From NCBI RefSeq assembly GCF_900638555.1, contig NZ_LR134525.1:1488001-1552000 (forward strand): DNA of 64,000 nucleotides, given 5' to 3'. This DNA comes from Neisseria meningitidis. GTDB lineage: Bacteria; Pseudomonadota; Gammaproteobacteria; Burkholderiales; Neisseriaceae. Within the stretch, counting starts at the first letter, position 1. Each line of letters starts with the position of its first letter. Made by a program: the position numbers and the translations under genes. This document shows positions 19,322 to 27,308 of this stretch, piece after piece. The notes below the pieces were generated by a model. The model saw only the letters and a program-made list of their open reading frames with translations. It was not told where the DNA came from and did not search any database.

Positions 19322-20555
19322 AGCCGTCAAACGCCTGTTCGACATCATCGCATCCGCATCGGGGCTGATTGTCCTCTCACCCGTTTTCCTGATTTTGGCG
19401 TACCTCATCCGCAAAAATCTAGGCTCGCCCGTGTTCTTCATCCAAGAGCGGCCGGGCAAAGGCGGCAAACCGTTTAAAATGATTAAATTCCGCTCTATGC
19501 GCGATGCGGTCGATAAATACGGCAACCCGCTGCCGGACAGCGAACGCCTGACCGATTTCGGCAAAAAACTGCGTGCCGCCAGCCTGGACGAACTGCCCGA
19601 ACTGTGGAACGTCCTCAAAGGCGACATGAGCCTGGTCGGCCCGCGCCCGCTGCTGATGCAATATCTGCCGCTGTACGACAACTTCCAAAACCGCCGCCAC
19701 GAAATGAGACCGGGCATTACCGGCTGGGCGCAGGTCAACGGGCGCAACGCGCTTTCGTGGGACGAAAAATTCGCCTGCGATGTTTGGTATATCGACCATT
19801 ACAGTTTTTGGCTGGATATGAAAATCCTGTTTTTGACAGTCAGAAAAGTCTTGATTAAAGAAGGTATTTCGGCGGAGGGCGAAGCCACTATGCCCCCTTT
19901 CACAGGAAAACGCAAACTTGCCGTCGTCGGCGCGGGCGGACACGGAAAAGTCGTTGCCGACCTTGCCGCCGCACTCGGCACATACGGCGAAATCGTTTTT
20001 CTGGACGACCGCGCACAAGGCAGCATCGACGGCTTTCCCGTCATCGGCACGACTCTGCTGCTTGAAAACAGTTTATCGCCCGAACAATACGACGTCGCCG
20101 TCGCCGTCGGCAACAACCGCATCCGCCGCCAAATCGCCGGACGAGCCGCCGTGCTCGGCTTCAAACTGCCCGTCCTGATTCATCCGGACGCATATGTTTC
20201 CCCGTCGGCAACCGTCGGTCAGGGCAGCGTCGTGATGGCTCAGGCAGTCGTACAGGCAGGCAGCGTATTGAAAGACGGCGTGATTGTGAACACTGCCGCC
20301 ACCGTCGATCACGACTGCCTGCTTGACGCTTTCGTCCACATCAGCCCGGGCGCGCACCTGTCGGGCAACACGCGTATCGGCGAAGAAAGCTGGATAGGCA
20401 CGGGCGCGTGCAGCCGCCAGCAAATCCGTATCGGCAGCCGCGCAACCATTGGAGCGGGCGCAGTCGTCATACGCGACGTTTCAGACGGCATAACCGTCGC
20501 GGGCAACCCGGCAAAGCCCCTGCCGCGCAAAAACCCCGAGACCGCGACAGCATAA
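19314..20555 (+). CDS. pglB: PglB: phosphoglycosyl transferase fused to acetyltransferase
   Basis: A 413-residue bifunctional enzyme. Residues 1-190 are a monotopic phosphoglycosyl transferase (KRLFDIIASASGLIVLSPVF membrane helix; DELPELWNVLKGDMSLVGPRP catalytic region) that loads the sugar phosphate onto undecaprenyl phosphate. Residues about 203-413 are a PglD-type acetyltransferase: a nucleotide-binding lobe (GAGGHGKVVADLAA) and a left-handed beta helix ending in TVAGNPAKP. This is the acetylating pglB allele making DATDH, not pglB2, whose C-terminal part is an ATP-grasp domain. ATG 19314 overlaps the pglH stop; an in-frame TTG at 19299 is a weaker start. Confidence 0.93.
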   Translation: MSKAVKRLFDIIASASGLIVLSPVFLILAYLIRKNLGSPVFFIQERPGKGGKPFKMIKFRSMRDAVDKYGNPLPDSERLTDFGKKLRAASLDELPELWNVLKGDMSLVGPRPLLMQYLPLYDNFQNRRHEMRPGITGWAQVNGRNALSWDEKFACDVWYIDHYSFWLDMKILFLTVRKVLIKEGISAEGEATMPPFTGKRKLAVVGAGGHGKVVADLAAALGTYGEIVFLDDRAQGSIDGFPVIGTTLLLENSLSPEQYDVAVAVGNNRIRRQIAGRAAVLGFKLPVLIHPDAYVSPSATVGQGSVVMAQAVVQAGSVLKDGVIVNTAATVDHDCLLDAFVHISPGAHLSGNTRIGEESWIGTGACSRQQIRIGSRATIGAGAVVIRDVSDGITVAGNPAKPLPRKNPETATA

Positions 20556-20685
20556 GCGATTAAAATACACCCCCGTACAGACCGATTTTGACAACACCTG
20601 CGGCGTGCACCCGATTCCTCGGAACACGCCCCCTTCAGACGGCATAGGGTCGGAAATGCCGTCTGAACCCGACGGACAAACCATC

Positions 20686-21861
20686 ATGTTGAACACTTCC
20701 CTTTCCCCGTGGCCCTGCTTCACCCAAGAAGAAGCCGATGCCGTTTCCAAAGTCCTCTTGTCCAACAAAGTCAATTACTGGACGGGCAGCGAATGCCGCG
20801 AATTTGAAAAAGAATTCGCGGCATTCGCCGGTACGCAATACGCCGTCGCCCTTGCCAACGGCACGCTGGCGCTCGATACCGCGCTCAAAGCAATCGGCAT
20901 AGGCGCGGGCGATGATGTGATTGTCACTTCGCGCACTTTCTTGGCTTCCGCGTCCTGCATTGTGAACGCGGGCGCAAATCCCGTGTTTGCTGATGTGGAT
21001 TTGAACAGCCAAAACATCAGCGCGGAAACCGTCAAGGCCGTGCTGACCCCGAATACCAAGGCGATTATCGTGGTTCACCTTGCCGGTATGCCTGCCGAAA
21101 TGGATGGCATTATGACTTTGGCAAAAGAACATGATTTGTGGGTGATTGAAGACTGCGCCCAAGCGCACGGCGCAAAATACAAAGGCAAATCCGTCGGCTC
21201 TATCGGACACGTCGGCGCGTGGTCGTTCTGCCAAGACAAAATCATGACCACCGGCGGCGAAGGCGGTATGGTTACGACCAACGACAAAACCCTGTGGGAA
21301 AAAATGTGGTCGTACAAAGACCACGGCAAAAGCTACGATGCCGTGTACCACCGCGAACACGCGCCCGGTTTCCGCTGGCTGCACGAAAGTTTCGGCACAA
21401 ACTGGCGTATGATGGAAATGCAGGCGGCAATCGGGCGCATCCAGCTCAAACGCCTGCCCGAATGGACTGCCTGCCGTCAAGCGCACGCCGCCAAGCTGGC
21501 GGAAAGCCTAGGCAAATTCAAAAGTATCCGCTTGGTTGAAGTCGCCGACTACATCGGACACGCGCAATATAAGTTCTACGCTTTCGTCAAACCCGAACAC
21601 CTCAAAGACGGCTGGACGCGCGACCGCATCGTGAACGAACTGAACGCACGCAAAGTCCCCTGCTATCAAGGCAGCTGCTCCGAAGTCTATTTGGAAAAAG
21701 CCTTCGACAACACGCCTTGGCGACCGAAAGAGCGTTTGAAAAATGCTGTCGAACTGGGCGACACCAGCCTGATGTTCTTGGTGCACCCGACGCTGACCGA
21801 CGGCGAAATCGCGTTCTGCAAAGAACACATCGAAGCCGTATTGGCAGAAGCCACACGATAA
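20686..21861 (+). CDS. pglC: PglC sugar aminotransferase
   Basis: A 391-residue PLP-dependent aminotransferase of the DegT/DnrJ/EryC1/StrS family. It converts the 4-keto sugar made by PglD to the 4-amino sugar. The PLP lysine lies in SFCQDKIMTTGGEGGMV, and DCAQAHGAKYKG carries the aspartate contacting the ring. The start ATG at 20686 is preferred; an in-frame opening at 20605 would run through two uptake sequences in the intergenic region. It is followed by pglD after 47 bases. Confidence 0.93.
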   Translation: MLNTSLSPWPCFTQEEADAVSKVLLSNKVNYWTGSECREFEKEFAAFAGTQYAVALANGTLALDTALKAIGIGAGDDVIVTSRTFLASASCIVNAGANPVFADVDLNSQNISAETVKAVLTPNTKAIIVVHLAGMPAEMDGIMTLAKEHDLWVIEDCAQAHGAKYKGKSVGSIGHVGAWSFCQDKIMTTGGEGGMVTTNDKTLWEKMWSYKDHGKSYDAVYHREHAPGFRWLHESFGTNWRMMEMQAAIGRIQLKRLPEWTACRQAHAAKLAESLGKFKSIRLVEVADYIGHAQYKFYAFVKPEHLKDGWTRDRIVNELNARKVPCYQGSCSEVYLEKAFDNTPWRPKERLKNAVELGDTSLMFLVHPTLTDGEIAFCKEHIEAVLAEATR

Positions 21862-21908
21862 CCCTTCAGACGGCATATGCCGCCTGAAAGCACATACCGC
21901 CCCACGAT

Positions 21909-23819
21909 ATGACTCTGGAAACCCTGATCGCCCTGCCGCGCAACATCAAGAAAATCTGTTTCCTCATACACGATTTTCTGATGATTTTCATTGCCTTTTG
22001 GTTCACCCAAAGCCTAAAGGCCGACTACTCGAACGAATGGTTCGACCCTGCCAACTGGCAGTCTTTCCTATTGACCGCGCTGTTGACCATCGGTCTGTTC
22101 GTCAGAATGGGGCTCTACCGTGCCGTTACACGCTTCATCAGCTTCCGCATCCTCTCCACCGCGCTGGCAGGCAGCCTCGCCTCCGCCGTATTGTTCTTCC
22201 TCAACACATTGATTTTTGAAGAAAGGCTGCGCCTCGCCCTGCCGATTGTCTATTTCTTACTGCTGTTTGTTTCCGTGACCGGCTCGCGTATGGTTTTGCG
22301 CGGGCTGTTGTCCGAACACCCCAAAAAACAGATGACCCCCGTCATTATTTACGGCGCGGGGCAGGCGGGCAGACAGCTTCTCGAGGCCGTCAAACAAATG
22401 CGCGAATATTCCGCCGCCGCCTTTGTGGACGACGACCCCAAACTGTGGCACACCGTCATCTACGACCTTGCCGTTTACCAGCCCGATGCCATCGCCTTCC
22501 TCATCGAACGCTACGGCGTGGAAAAAATCCTGCTCGCCATCCCCGGCGCGACCCAGGAACAACGCCGCCGAATCATCAACAAACTGGAAGCCTATCCCTG
22601 CGAAGTGTTGACCATTCCCGGAATGAAAGACCTGATGGACGGGAAAATCAGCATCGGCACGCTCAAAAAAATCTCCGTGTCCGACCTGCTCGGGCGTGAT
22701 TCCGTCACACCCGACGACCGCCTGATGAGTGCCGACATCGAAGGCAAAACCGTCATGGTAACCGGCGCGGGCGGCTCCATCGGTTCGGAACTCTGCCGCC
22801 AGATTATCCGCCGCCGCCCCGAAAAGCTGCTGCTGTTCGAGTTATCCGAATTCACCCTGTACGCCATCGAAAAAGAATTGCGCGAAACCTGCATCCAAAA
22901 ACGCCTCGACACCGAAATCCTGCCCTTTCTCGGTTCGGTGCAAAACCGCACGCTGCTCGAACACGTCATGACCGCCTTTTCCGTTGCGACCGTCTATCAC
23001 GCCGCCGCCTACAAACACGTCCCCATGGTCGAATTCAACACCGTCGAAGGCATACGCAACAACATCTTCGGCACACTCGAGTGCGCGCTTGCCGCCACGA
23101 CATCGGGCGTAAGAACTTTCGTCCTCATCTCCACCGACAAAGCCGTCCGCCCCACCAACACCATGGGTGCCAGCAAACGCATGGCGGAACTCTGCCTTCA
23201 GGCACTCGCCGCCGAACCCGGACAGAAAACCCGCTTCAGCATGGTACGTTTCGGCAATGTTTTAGGTTCGTCCGGCTCCGTTGTCCCGCTGTTTGAAAAA
23301 CAGATTGCAGAAGGCGGCCCGCTTACCCTGACCCACCCCGACATCACACGTTATTTCATGACCATACCCGAAGCCGCCCAACTCGTCATACAGGCAGGCG
23401 CGATGGGTACGGGCGGCGACGTATTCGTCCTCGACATGGGTGAATCCGTCAAAATCATCGACCTTGCCCGCCAAATGATTACCTTAAGCGGCCTCAAACC
23501 CAAAACACCCGAACAACCCGACGGCGACATCGAAATCCTCATTACCGGACTGCGTCCCGGCGAAAAACTCTACGAAGAGCTGCTCATCGGCGACAACGTC
23601 CGCAAAACCGGCCATCCGCGCATTATGACGGCTGACGAGGCGATGCTGCCGTGGCACGAGCTCTCTGTCCTGCTCGACCGCATCCGTGCGGCCTGCGACC
23701 GTTACGACCAGCAGGCAATCCGCACCCTGCTCATCAACGCCCCGACCGGCTTTACCCCAAGCGACGGTATCTGCGACCTGCTTTGGGTACGAGAAACACA
23801 CAGAAAAAATGCCGTCTGA
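21909..23819 (+). CDS. pglD: PglD UDP-GlcNAc 4,6-dehydratase
   Basis: A 636-residue membrane-bound short-chain dehydrogenase. About four N-terminal membrane segments (to about residue 130) are followed by a linker Rossmann domain (IYGAGQAGRQLLEAVK) and the catalytic domain with VTGAGGSIGSELCRQI and STDKAVRPTNTMGASKRMAE. It performs the first step of the glycan pathway, giving the 4-keto-6-deoxy sugar. The last gene of the cluster, it ends in an uptake-sequence terminator whose left arm overlaps its stop codon. Confidence 0.94.
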   Translation: MTLETLIALPRNIKKICFLIHDFLMIFIAFWFTQSLKADYSNEWFDPANWQSFLLTALLTIGLFVRMGLYRAVTRFISFRILSTALAGSLASAVLFFLNTLIFEERLRLALPIVYFLLLFVSVTGSRMVLRGLLSEHPKKQMTPVIIYGAGQAGRQLLEAVKQMREYSAAAFVDDDPKLWHTVIYDLAVYQPDAIAFLIERYGVEKILLAIPGATQEQRRRIINKLEAYPCEVLTIPGMKDLMDGKISIGTLKKISVSDLLGRDSVTPDDRLMSADIEGKTVMVTGAGGSIGSELCRQIIRRRPEKLLLFELSEFTLYAIEKELRETCIQKRLDTEILPFLGSVQNRTLLEHVMTAFSVATVYHAAAYKHVPMVEFNTVEGIRNNIFGTLECALAATTSGVRTFVLISTDKAVRPTNTMGASKRMAELCLQALAAEPGQKTRFSMVRFGNVLGSSGSVVPLFEKQIAEGGPLTLTHPDITRYFMTIPEAAQLVIQAGAMGTGGDVFVLDMGESVKIIDLARQMITLSGLKPKTPEQPDGDIEILITGLRPGEKLYEELLIGDNVRKTGHPRIMTADEAMLPWHELSVLLDRIRAACDRYDQQAIRTLLINAPTGFTPSDGICDLLWVRETHRKNAV

Positions 23820-23834
23820 ACCTTCAGACGGCAT
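23809..23834. terminator. Uptake-sequence terminator after pglD
   Basis: ATGCCGTCTGAA and its inverse separated by two bases, placed at the pglD stop and 43 bases before avtA. Confidence 0.75.
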
Positions 23835-23876
23835 AACGTACAAACCAACCTACCTTACACACACACGGAGTTTGAC

Positions 23877-25169
23877 ATGCAGTTTTCGGCATTCGGCGAA
23901 AAATTCACGCAACACAGCGGCATCCTCCAACTGATGGACGACCTCGGCGACGCGCTCAAAAGCGACAAGCCCGTCAACATGCTCGGCGGCGGCAACCCGG
24001 CGCGCATTCCGGAAATCGATCGGGCGTTCGCCGACATATTCTCCAAACTGGCGGCAGAACACGCCGTCGAAAACATCGGCAACTACTCCAACCCCCAAGG
24101 CGATGCCGCGCTGATTGACGCGTTGACCGCCTTCCTCAACCGCGAATACGGCTGGAACCTGACCGCCGACAATATCGCGCTGACCAACGGTTCGCAAAAC
24201 GCGTTTTTCTATTTATTCAACCTCTTCGGCGGCAAATTCAAGCTTTCAGACGGCACATCCGCAGAAAAAGCCATTTTGTTGCCGCTCGCGCCCGAATACA
24301 TCGGCTATGCCGACGTACATATCGAAGGGCAGCACTTCGTTTCTGTCAAGCCCAAAATCGAAAACGTCGAACACGAAGGCGAAGCAGGCTTCTTCAAATA
24401 CCGCGTGGACTTTGACGCACTGGAAAACCTGCCCGAACTCAAAGCGGGCAAAATCGGCGCGATTTGCTGTTCGCGCCCGACCAACCCGACCGGCAATGTG
24501 TTGACCGACGGCGAAATGGCACGTTTGGACGCTTTGGCGCGTGAACACGGGATTCCGCTGATTATCGACAACGCCTACGGAATGCCGTTCCCCAACATCA
24601 TTTACAGCGACGTAACGCTGAATTGGCACGAAAACATCATCCTCTGCTTCAGCCTTTCCAAAGTCGGCCTGCCGGGCGTTCGCACCGGCATCATCGTCGC
24701 CGCGCCCGAAGTCGTCAAAGCCGTCAGCAGCCTGAACGCGATTGTGAACCTTGCCCCCACGCGCTTCGGCGCGGCCATCGCCGCCCCGCTGCTGGAAAGC
24801 GGCGAGATGAAACGGCTTGCCGACCAAGTCATCCGGCCGTTTTACCGCAATCAGGCGCAAACCGCCGTCTCGCTGCTCAAGCGCGAGCTGGGCGCGTACC
24901 CGATGAAAATCCACAAACCCGAAGGCGCGATTTTCCTGTGGCTCTGGTTTGAAAACCTGCCCGTTTCTTCGCAAACCCTGTACGAAATGCTCAAAGCCGA
25001 AGGTACGCTGATTATTCCGGGCGAGCATTTCTTCGTCGGCATCGACACGCGGGATTACCCGCACGCGGGCGAGTGCATCCGCATGAGCATCGCGCAGGAC
25101 GCTCAAACGCTGGAAAAAGGCACCGCCGCCATCGGCAAAACCGTCCGAAAACTGTACGACAACGTTTAA
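23877..25169 (+). CDS. avtA: Valine-pyruvate aminotransferase
   Basis: A 430-residue class I/II aminotransferase of the AvtA type, which forms valine and alanine by amino exchange. Motifs seen are FGEKFTQHSGILQLMDDLG at the N-terminus, GGGNPARIPEI, CSRPTNPTGNVLTDGE and the PLP lysine in SLSKVGLPGVRTG. ACGGAG lies 6-11 bases before the start codon. It is isolated between two uptake-sequence terminators. Confidence 0.9.
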   Translation: MQFSAFGEKFTQHSGILQLMDDLGDALKSDKPVNMLGGGNPARIPEIDRAFADIFSKLAAEHAVENIGNYSNPQGDAALIDALTAFLNREYGWNLTADNIALTNGSQNAFFYLFNLFGGKFKLSDGTSAEKAILLPLAPEYIGYADVHIEGQHFVSVKPKIENVEHEGEAGFFKYRVDFDALENLPELKAGKIGAICCSRPTNPTGNVLTDGEMARLDALAREHGIPLIIDNAYGMPFPNIIYSDVTLNWHENIILCFSLSKVGLPGVRTGIIVAAPEVVKAVSSLNAIVNLAPTRFGAAIAAPLLESGEMKRLADQVIRPFYRNQAQTAVSLLKRELGAYPMKIHKPEGAIFLWLWFENLPVSSQTLYEMLKAEGTLIIPGEHFFVGIDTRDYPHAGECIRMSIAQDAQTLEKGTAAIGKTVRKLYDNV

Positions 25170-25174
25170 ACCGC

Positions 25175-25211
25175 AAAAAATGCCGTCTGAAAGGTTTTCA
25201 GACGGCATTTT
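25175..25211. terminator. Bidirectional terminator between avtA and the PHP gene
   Basis: A perfect inverted pair of ATGCCGTCTGAA cores with A-run and T-run flanks between convergent genes. Confidence 0.88.
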
Positions 25212-25220
25212 TATCTGCAT

Positions 25221-26057
25221 TCAATATCGGGAAAAATGCGCCCACACCGGCCTGCAGTTTTCCGGCAGTTCGGGACACGCGCCGAGAATGCCGCCGCTAA
25301 AGTCGTTTAAACGGTGGAAGTCGCTGCCCGCGCTGGCGAGCATACCGAAGCGTTCTGCCAAAAGCGCGTAGTTGAGGCGGTCGTTTTTGCAGCAGTTGCC
25401 GCTGTGGACTTCGATGCCTGCGCCGCCGAGGTTTTTAAATTCTTCAAACAGATTGCGCTTGGCGGTGGCGGACAAATCATAACGCATCGGATGGGCGATG
25501 ACCGCCAACCCGCCCGCGCCGTTGACGGCGGAGACGCAGTCTTCCAGCGTCGCCCATTCGTGGCGGACGGCGCAGGATTTGCCGTCGCCCAAGTATTTGG
25601 TGAACGCCTGCTGCTTGTTTTTGACGTGTCCCACCCGAATGAGGAACTCGGCGACGTGTGTGCGGCTGACCATTTCTTTGTTTGCCGCCAGCGCGAGCGC
25701 GCCGTCGTATGCGCCCGAAATGCCGCGTTTTTCCAGCTTGGCGGCGATGGCTTCGAGGCGTTTCAGACGGCCTTGCCGCACTTGCGCCAACAGGTTTTGC
25801 AGGTTTTCGTCTTGTTCGTCAAAGTCTAAGCCGACAACGTGTATGGTACGCCCGCGCCACGTTACGGAGATTTCCACGCCGTTAATCAGGCGCAAACCGA
25901 GCCTGTCGGCTTCGGCACGCGCTTCGGCGATGCCGCCGGTGTGGTCGTGGTCGGTCAACGCCAGCAGCGTGCAGCCGTTTTGATGCGCGAGGCGCACAAC
26001 TTCGGCGGGGGAGAGCATACCGTCGGAAACGGTGGAATGGCAGTGCAGGTCTATCAT
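25221..26057 (-). CDS. PHP-domain phosphoesterase (YciV/TrpH/RNase AM family)
   Basis: A 278-residue protein starting MIDLHCHSTVSDGMLSPAE, the first metal-binding motif of the PHP family (H-x-H plus S-D-G). Further ligands are in ALTDHDHTGG, VIAHPMRYD and GSDFHRLNDFSGG. E. coli YciV is a 5'-3' exonuclease acting on 3',5'-bisphosphates and rRNA precursors; that role is inferred here by family. The gene is convergent with avtA and has no operon partner. Confidence 0.85.
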   Translation of the reverse strand: MIDLHCHSTVSDGMLSPAEVVRLAHQNGCTLLALTDHDHTGGIAEARAEADRLGLRLINGVEISVTWRGRTIHVVGLDFDEQDENLQNLLAQVRQGRLKRLEAIAAKLEKRGISGAYDGALALAANKEMVSRTHVAEFLIRVGHVKNKQQAFTKYLGDGKSCAVRHEWATLEDCVSAVNGAGGLAVIAHPMRYDLSATAKRNLFEEFKNLGGAGIEVHSGNCCKNDRLNYALLAERFGMLASAGSDFHRLNDFSGGILGACPELPENCRPVWAHFSRY

Positions 26058-26169
26058 AAGGCGTTATGTGCGTGGTAAATGGTGGGCAGGGTGTTTCAAT
26101 ATTGTCGGGCGGTGTGGCGGCGGTGATTTCAAAAAACAAGTGTATGGCAAATGCAAAGGAAAAGCCGCT

Positions 26170-26285
26170 ATGCCGTCATTCCCGCGCAGGCGGGAATCCA
26201 GACTTTGATTTATTGGAAATGTTTAAGGTTAACCGCTATTTCAAACTTCCGGATTCCTGCTTTCGAGGGAATGGCGATATGACCG
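26170..26285. repeat. dRS3 pair upstream of the PHP gene
   Basis: A complete dRS3 (ATTCCCGCGCAGGCGGGAAT at 26177-26196) and a decayed partner about 70 bases on (GGATTCCTGCTTTCGAGGGA). The rest of 26058-26349 shows no gene. Confidence 0.7.
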
Positions 26286-26349
26286 TTTTCAATTTTAATC
26301 TACTATAAAAGACTGTCTGAAAACGTGGTTTTATCAAGCCGAACTGGTT

Positions 26350-26559
26350 TCAGACGGCATTTTCGTCTTCCGCCCAACCCGCTTCTTTCAACTTCCGCCG
26401 TTGCGCGTCGTAGCGTGCCTTATCCGCCCAGTAAATCGTCTGAATGCACGCCTCGCCGCAGTCGCTGCCGCAGCATTCCCACAACTCAGGGCGGACGGGT
26501 TCTTCTAAAAGCGGCTCGCCCAAAAGGGCTTCGGCTTTATACTTCAGGGTCGTATCCAT
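26350..26559 (-). CDS. Small oxidoreductase-like domain protein
   Basis: A 69-residue protein with a Cys-rich core WECCGSDCGEACIQTIYW, the pattern of the oxidoreductase-like N-terminal family. The four cysteines could bind metal; no activity is known. It begins inside the upstream S4-domain gene: its ATG at 26559 precedes the S4 stop by 23 bases, so both are probably one transcript. It ends at an uptake-sequence core near 26349. Confidence 0.65.
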   Translation of the reverse strand: MDTTLKYKAEALLGEPLLEEPVRPELWECCGSDCGEACIQTIYWADKARYDAQRRKLKEAGWAEDENAV

Positions 26560-26770
26560 CGGCGATTTCCAAGCGCGCGCCGTCAAACTCGATGACTTCG
26601 CCGCCGCGTATTTTGGCGGTTTTACGGGTTTCGGTTTCGCCGTTGCGCAACACCAGCCCTTCGGCGATAAATGCTTTTGCCTGTCCGCCGCTTTCGGCAA
26701 GTCCGGCCAATTTCAAGAGGTCGCACAGGGCGATGTATTCGTTGTCTTCGAGATAGACGGTGGCTTCCAT
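26537..26770 (-). CDS. S4-domain RNA-binding protein (YbcJ-like)
   Basis: A 77-residue protein, almost entirely an S4 RNA-binding fold: MEATVYLEDNEYIALCDLLK, then LAGLAESGGQAKAFIAEG and GEVIEFDG. The ATG at 26770 follows a GGGAAC site; a longer open frame upstream has no support. It overlaps the next small gene by 23 bases. Confidence 0.8.
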   Translation of the reverse strand: MEATVYLEDNEYIALCDLLKLAGLAESGGQAKAFIAEGLVLRNGETETRKTAKIRGGEVIEFDGARLEIADGYDPEV

Positions 26771-26904
26771 AATGTTCCCTTGCAGAAAGAGGCCGTTATT
26801 GTAGCACCTGCCGCCGCCGTACCCAAAATTACCGCAAAACCGGCAGCACATCCCACACCAGCTGTTCCGTAAAAGTAAAAATGCCGTCTGAAACCCCATA
26901 TGCC

Positions 26905-27091
26905 GCCATCCGATCAAAGAAATCCTGTCCAACGGCAAGCTGCAAATCCTGTTCCCCGACGAATCCGCATTGACGCTGATGCACATCCTCAAACGCGAAC
27001 TGCCCGATACACCGGCAATCGGCATCAAAACGAAATCAAAAACCTGTTTGAACGTAAAATCGATTTAACTGCTTGCCATCCGTCCGAATAA
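26905..27091 (+). pseudogene. Possible gene remnant, unrecognised
   Basis: One frame from about 26920 to 27068 reads like protein (EILSNGKLQILFPDESALTL and MHILKRELPDT) but has no credible start. A second frame continues to 27091 (NEIKNLFERKIDLTACHPSE), as if one base were lost near 27030. No family was recognised with confidence. The remainder of 26771-27308 holds an uptake core near 26882, an A/T-rich stretch (27090-27145) and a terminator. Confidence 0.35.
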
Positions 27092-27152
27092 TGTATATAG
27101 TTCTTTATAACTAGTTTGATAGTCCTTTATATCTATCAATACTCCTTGGGAA

Positions 27153-27183
27153 GCCTCCACCACACGGTAGGAGGCATTTTTTT
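27153..27183 (+). terminator. Hairpin terminator upstream of dnaE
   Basis: GCCTCC and GGAGGC form a 6-bp stem with a loop of about 11 bases, followed by seven Ts. No intact gene ends here, so it probably belonged to the remnant just upstream. Confidence 0.55.
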
Positions 27184-27308
27184 GCCGTCGTAAAAGCTCA
27201 AAAACATTTGCAGGTCATGCCGTCTGAATCCGAAACAGCATTACCTACACCGCCATCTAAAGACAACCCTGCTACAATACGCCTTTTATTGTTCACGCCG
27301 ATTTTGCC

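Noticed and set aside
26793..26803. ATTGTAGCAC near the S4 gene, equal to the first ten bases of the CRISPR repeat
   Set aside because: Only ten bases match and no second copy is nearby; chance similarity.
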